Positions 59,238 to 64,000 of a stretch of 64,000 nt of DNA are shown piece by piece. The number at the start of each line of letters is the position of its first letter. Position 1 is the stretch's first letter. The translations under genes and the position numbers were made by a program. The DNA is from Brachypodium distachyon (Eukaryota; Streptophyta; Magnoliopsida; Poales; Poaceae), in the NCBI RefSeq assembly GCF_000005505.3, contig NC_016133.3:186001-250000 (forward strand). The letters run 5' to 3'. The notes beneath the pieces are model-generated. The model was not told the origin of the DNA. It did no database searches and saw nothing but the letters and a program-made list of their open reading frames with translations.

Positions 59238-60639
59238 TTAATTCGGCTTGCGTTTCTTCCCTAGTGGTCTTGATTTCTCTTCTCTCAGCCGCCTCTGCAA
59301 ACCAATAAAACGTACGTACGTGTTGATGTTATTGTTCAACAGAAAATATATGTACCTACTGGTCGATCACTTGCTGGTGGGGCACAAGAAAATGAGTTGA
59401 GCATGCAACAGGCCAGATATATACATACCTGAAACCGTCGCGCTTGGTCAGGAAATGCAGCAGTCACGAGCTAGATATCTTCCTCGGTCACAAGAAACAT
59501 GCTGCCATCATCGTCGTCCCCGGCCCTCTTGATGATCCATCTGACGAGGTAACAAGGGCGGCCATGGCGGACCTTGATCCGTTGAATCGAGTGGAATTCA
59601 CACCGGTCACAGAGAAGCAAGTTTTGACCACATGGAGGAGACGAAGAAGCCAGCCGGCGTAGATATATGGTTGACAGCATCGGAAGCATGTGTCTCCGGA
59701 CGTAAGACGGCGGCCAGTCCTGCGTGTAGCCCAAGAAATCCACCAGGGCGTCGACATCAGGGTCGTCCCACCTCAGAGCCTCTGCATCCAGATGGTGATG
59801 GCTGCACAAGTAGAGCTTGATTATGTCGTCGTTGGGGAAGTTGGGCTCGGCGGCTAGTCTCTTGCAGACGTTGGCTTGCCAGTCGTTCGTCGTCCTTGGG
59901 TATTTGCCGCTACCGATTTCATGTAATCTGAAATATATCTGAATAAATAAATATATATATATATATATATATATAATGGCAAAAAAGAAGAGATAGATGG
60001 AAAGATACTTGCATGTCCAAGACATTATTGTGCTGGTGCAAGGAGTTGAGGAAGCGGAGCGCGGTGGCCCGGCCGACGCCGCGCACGCCATGGCGGTCGT
60101 GGTCGCAGCCGACGAGCAGCGCCATGGCCACCATGTGGTTGCGCGTGAGGCCGAGCGTGGACTGGATGTCGGCCATGTGGTAGCACTCGATTGCGTTTGG
60201 GCGGAGCGCCCTGATGACGGTGGTGGTGTCGGCGGTGAGGCATGCGTGGATGTGGCCGTCTCGGTTGAGCTGCGCGCACAGCGCCTCCGCCTCGCCGGAC
60301 GCGCACAGCACCGGCATCCCCAGGTGGCGGAGGAGGTCGACGCACTCGGAGATGTACTTGGTGAAGGCGGCGTTTCTGCTCTTGGCCGGCGCCGGAGACG
60401 AGGAAGAGGAGAAGAAGCGCGACTTGAGGGGCGAGGGCGGGCCGTCGAGGACGAAGACGGGGGAGGGAGAGCGTGCGGAAGAAGGTGGTGCGGAGGTGGG
60501 GGCGGCGCGCGGGGACTCTGAGGGAGGAGATGACCCACACGGAGAGGTCAACGGCCACGCGACGCCCGCGGAGGTAGTCGCCGCCCTCGTGACGTGCGCA
60601 CGGCTTCAAGACGTCCCAGAAACTGCCCCCAACGCCCAT
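59238..60639 (-). pseudogene. SEND1/GEN-like flap endonuclease homologue, inactivated
   Basis: Three exons: 60009-60639, 59429-59938, 59238-59294. The N-terminus MGVGGSFWDVLKPCARHEGG, the XPG-type GEAEALCAQL, the helix-hairpin text GCDHDRHGVRGVG and the later NDWQANVCKRLAAEPNFPND and LPMLSTIYLRRLAS identify the plant SEND1/GEN-like 2 family (XPG/Rad2 nucleases of DNA repair and Holliday-junction processing). Three defects are visible. A one-base frameshift lies near 60460, between FFRTLSLP and VFVLDGPPSPLK, where about eight family residues are also absent. An in-frame TAG at 59473-59471 follows FLVTEEDI. The usual acidic run after ACLTAD is shortened, removing an expected catalytic Asp. The last exon ends in the basic text GKKRKPN. 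Splice sites look intact. The family comparison is from memory, without alignment. Confidence 0.7.
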
Positions 60640-61642
60640 CTTCCTTTGTCTTGAATTCTTCTTCGTCTTGGCCGGCCGCCGGCGCCGGTTAAATGGAAGC
60701 TGTAAAAAGTAGAAGCGGCAGATGAAACGTCTCGCGTCTCTTGGCGGTTGATTGATTGATTGCCCGAGCAACCGATCCAAGGAATTGAATTGAAGCGGTT
60801 TCAGCATCGAAACAAATCCCCTTACGCAGTATACCTATAATCGTTGCAACATAGTATGCTTGTGTACGTAGCAACACAAATACATACTCGTAGCATCTAG
60901 AAACAACGTTTGCAACATCTAAATAAAATAAAATGCATTTACCTCTTCTTCTTCTTCGGCCCCAACGGCTCCCGTGACGGCCGGGCATGACGAGAGCGGC
61001 AACTCCAACGGAGGAAGGGCATGCATCACGAAGACGACGGTAGGAGACGTTGTGGTTGCAGCGACAGGTCACAGTGGCGGTCAACAGCGTCCAACTCCAA
61101 GCTGCTGCAGGCCAAAGCTGTTGTGCTAAGATGCCCCCGACAGATGATTTCTTAATCCGATCTGGTACGTACGATGGCAGGAATCGCACGGCTGTCGAAC
61201 CGGCCGACGCCTAGCGCGCCCCGAGTAGTTATGCTTGGTTTGCTATGATGCTGCCTTACAATCCGTTTCATTCCGCGACTACTTGAAAGTTGAGATTAAG
61301 AATCTTTTTTTTAATATAGCATAACAGACTTCTAGAGAGCTGTGGGTCATGTGATCCTACTCTCTTACTGTATGCACTCCACACGAGAACACACGCAACT
61401 GGTCTGAGTACCGGAAATAAGTGGCTGGAATTGTATAATAATCTATACAAATCCAAATCATTTATTTTGAGATGGATGAAGTACTATAGTCACAACCTAA
61501 ACTTAGAAAAAACATGAGCAACAACATATGAACGTCAAAGCTGCAGCGAGAAACAATTAATCGCATCTGCTCGATCGACAAATACTACACACCAACGTAC
61601 CTTGAGTAACTCTTAAATCTCAAGTTCCAGAGACACAAACAG
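60640..61642. other. upstream flank of the SEND1-like gene, no gene recognised
   Basis: The promoter region of the minus-strand SEND1-like gene would lie here. The rest has a 166-codon minus-strand frame (60689-61189) without domain similarity, made partly of AT-rich repeat text (GCAACATCTAAATAAAATAA). I do not support a gene. Confidence 0.3.
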
Positions 61643-61736
61643 TGGAGAACAGTTTCTCACTCGATAATACAAATACACTGATCACCAAATTTGCAACGTC
61701 CTGGTTACACGGACATGATCGAACCAAATCCAACTT

Positions 61737-61922
61737 GACGTTGTATAATTAGCAGCTTGGAGGTGCAGAGTCGGCTTGCCAAGCTTGTTCCTTTTCCATT
61801 TCCGGGTTTTCCTTTGGAGGTGTGGAATCGGATTGCGATGCATGCTTGGTCCTTTTCCGTTTCCAGGCTTTTCTTTGGAGGTGCGGAATCGGGTTGCGAC
61901 CAGGAAGTCGATTAATTGTCTT
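61737..61922 (-). pseudogene. second relic of the Lys-rich terminal exon of the Ulp1-like family
   Basis: Same content as 26300-26485 with a few substitutions. It has the PPKK and KRNK words of the fusion gene's tail exon but no continuous matching frame. Nothing upstream on this strand resembles a catalytic domain. Confidence 0.45.
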
Positions 61923-61925
61923 CTA

Positions 61926-62769
61926 AGAGCATTTTCAGCAGGACCCCTAAACAAGATCCCTATCCCGTTTTAGAGCCGGAAGTAAAAAAACTTCTTCAAC
62001 AGGACCTCTATTTGATCCTCTAAAATAGGGAGGCCCCTAGAATCCACTCTCAAGCCCCCGTTCCCAGGGGCTCTCCAAGGAAGCCCCTATTTTTGCCACG
62101 TCAGCCCAGCTCCTCCTCTTCTCTCCTCCTCACTCCCTGCGCCCACGACCACCGCCGCCTACCTCCCAGGCCGTCACCGCCCGTCCCCCGCGCCCCCCGC
62201 CTTGCCTCCCCCGCGCTCGGCGGCGCTGGTGGCCGGCTCCTCCACTGCCTCCACCCCACTGCCGTCGCGCCCTTCCCTGCCTCCACCCCACTGCCACCGC
62301 CTCCCTTGGCGCCGTGACGCCCCTCCTTGCCTTCACCCCCGCCGCCGCGCCCATCCCCTGCCTCTGTTTGCGCCGCCGCCCTCAACGTTGCCACGCCCCT
62401 CTCCCTCCTCCGCCCCAACCATCCCCCGGCGGCATCGCAACCACGACCGCCTCGCTGCGCGTGGCAGAGCGTGCCTGCGCCTTGGCCGCCGCCGGACCGC
62501 CTGCCCGCCGTGCCGCTGGTCGGTCGTCGCCCGACCGCCGCGTCCTACTACCTCGGCCGACTACTACCTCAGGAAGAAGAAGATGAGAGGAGAAAATGAC
62601 CCACTGACACACGGGTCACACTAATCAGTGTAATACTAAGAATAAATAGGAGCAGATATTTAGGAGCTACCGCTGAAGATTGACCTGAAATAAGGGCTCA
62701 AAAATTAGAAAAAAACCCCTAAACAACATTTAGGGGTCTTGATTTAAGTGCTGCTGCCGAAGATGCTCT
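61926..62769. mobile_element. second copy of the GC-rich-cargo DNA transposon
   Basis: It has the terminal text AGAGCATTTTCAGCAGG and GCCGAAGATGCTCT. The left end fits the inverted pair better than the copy at 26489. Its frames are compositional and not considered genes. Confidence 0.45.
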
Positions 62770-63348
62770 AACCATCTCGACGTCGCACACTCGCACTTAT
62801 CCAACAATGCCTTATTGTAAGAAAAAAGAAGACTGTTCAAAGGCTAGGTGTGTGCCGTTTGTGGGCTGTACCATGTTGGGCTGCGGGAGTGGAGGTGCTA
62901 TTCTGGGCCTGGATGGATGGGCTAGGCCGTTAGTAAACAATTACGTGGTCTGAATGAGTAATATACTCTGTATTATTTAGATGGGCCGGACCCGTGCTAC
63001 AGCCCGGGCGCCCTTGCGCGTGCGAGCGTTGTTTTAAAAAAAAAATTGTTGGAAGATGATACTACGACTACTCGTATAATCTTCCAGGAGAACCAGGGAC
63101 TTTGCTCGTCTAGCAAGCAAAGGAGGACGTCCCAAAGAAAAGAAAAGAAAAGCAAAGCAACCAAAATGCGTGACAAAGAGAAAACATAAAGAAGGTTCTA
63201 GATGCTTCCCGGTCCAACGTGATGGAACACCGTTGACTGACAGTGACAGCAGCTAGTCTGATCCCACCTGTCAGCCACCAACAACTACCTGCCCGTCCGT
63301 CCCCTTTGTCTCCTTCATTCATTCGTTGCTGGGTCCCTTTTTTGATTA

Positions 63349-63470
63349 TTTATATTTATATAAGAGAAGAACTAACCCAAACCGAATCGGAGAAACCATT
63401 GCTAAACCCTAAGCCAAAAGCTGCGAGACGAGATCGTCGGAGCCGCGCCGTCGTCTTCCTCCTCCTCCAG
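63349..63470 (+). promoter_or_regulatory. TATA element and first (leader) exon of a gene leaving the window
   Basis: TATTTATATAAGAG at about 63353-63366 is followed by a leader with AAACCCTAAGCC and GAGACGAGATCGTCGG, ending in TCCTCCTCCAG at 63470 with donor GTATCC at 63471. This layout is common at the start of grass housekeeping genes. No ATG is seen in the leader, so coding exons must lie beyond 64000 or in an unrecognised part of the intron. The gene cannot be named. Confidence 0.5.
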
Positions 63471-64000
63471 GTATCCATCCATCGATTCATCCCCAGCGTC
63501 CTCCTTCCCTCTCTGTTAATTTGCTCCTGGCCGATCGGCAAGACAGCGACAGGCCATGGCGCGGATCGGGATTTGTCAGACAGACGCTGGATTGATTCGT
63601 TCGTGATTAGGGGATTATTAAGTTGACTATCAAGGTCCCTCTCCGCTTCTTCATCCCGCCGCTGCTGCTGCTGGTAAACGCTCCTAGATTTGTCCGCCGG
63701 CTCGTATGCTGCTCTATCCTGTGGGTTCTTCTATTCAGTGCAGAGGGTGGGGAGGGGAGTCCCCAGGGCTCATACGGCTGATTTGTTCTGGGCAGTTGCA
63801 ATTAGACGTCCTACTAGCTACTAGCTTGATGTCGGACACCAGGTCTTAGTTAGTTCCTGTCACGATGTCGAGCTAGTGACAGATCGCGCTAGTTCCGAAA
63901 TAGCACACGGCCAAGCAAAAATGCACGGGACCACTGATTTACACAGCGTAGACTGTCTGCTGCGTAAATGTAGAGGAGTTACTCTGTTTCTACTCTGTTT
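63471..64000 (+). other. presumed first intron of the right-edge gene
   Basis: Plus-strand sequence after the leader donor has no convincing frame and no recognised element up to the window end. Confidence 0.35.

Larger units (their letters stand above)
61643..63388. repeat. partner of the 26206-27995 block
   Basis: Colinear with 26206-27995 with scattered differences. The largest are missing stretches in the GC-rich interior near 62140-62260. It runs directly into the leader exon of the right-edge gene, so this is probably the original location and the other is the copy. Confidence 0.65.

Noticed and set aside
59941..59975. AT dinucleotide run as a regulatory element
   Set aside because: It is a simple microsatellite within the short first intron of the SEND1-like gene.
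59997..60521. 174-codon plus-strand frame
   Set aside because: Exact antisense of exon 1 of the SEND1-like gene, where the minus strand has recognisable XPG-family text.

Overview
This is nuclear DNA from a grass, most likely a Triticeae cereal (wheat, rye or barley group) or a close Pooideae relative. The grounds are spliced GT-AG genes with GC-rich first exons, a grass-type GRF zinc-finger gene, a BLE2-like gene family, Stowaway-like MITEs, CACTA ends with dense subterminal repeats and LTR-retrotransposon debris. The organism is inferred from sequence style only. No rRNA, tRNA, CRISPR or bacterial operon features were seen.

The window is dominated by one large duplication. Bases 1-13987 recur at 30550-44536 at a constant offset of 30549, with identical translations in every reading frame compared. 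The copies then drop abruptly to roughly 97 percent similarity with indels (about 14302-16229 against 44842-46729). Further right, the second half of unit 1 (about 18540-25170) returns in inverted orientation at about 47080-52110, lacking about 2.15 kb.

Unit 1, left to right, holds: a GRF zinc-finger membrane-anchored gene (minus strand, cut by the window edge); LTR and MITE debris; a long low-coding stretch ending in a CACTA terminus at 5946; a large minus-strand gene (6291-14961); a MITE-rich intergenic stretch; and a small plus-strand gene (20884-22189). The large gene joins a BLE2-like multi-pass membrane/ARM-type protein to two tandem Ulp1-like (C48) cysteine-protease domains. I could join ten exons into one uninterrupted 1475-codon frame. 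The small gene encodes one Ulp1-like domain in five coding exons (303 codons). The two genes point away from each other and carry related promoter/leader-exon modules.

Between the units, 24959-27995 is a patchwork copied from at least four places in this window. It is followed by two small uncharacterised reading frames and the complete second GRF gene (30433-31004). Unit 2 repeats the GRF gene and the fusion gene (36840-45501). Its single-domain gene survives only as an inverted, deleted relic (50928-51278).

The right third holds a CACTA element that carries its own broken Ulp1-like ORF, LTR-type non-coding DNA, a decayed homologue of the SEND1/GEN-like flap endonuclease (59238-60639), a second copy of the 26206-27995 block, and the first non-coding exon of a gene that runs off the right end. 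I read the locus as a fast-rearranging cluster in which a transposon-type Ulp1 protease domain has been attached to a host membrane-protein family and then multiplied. That evolutionary order is inference.
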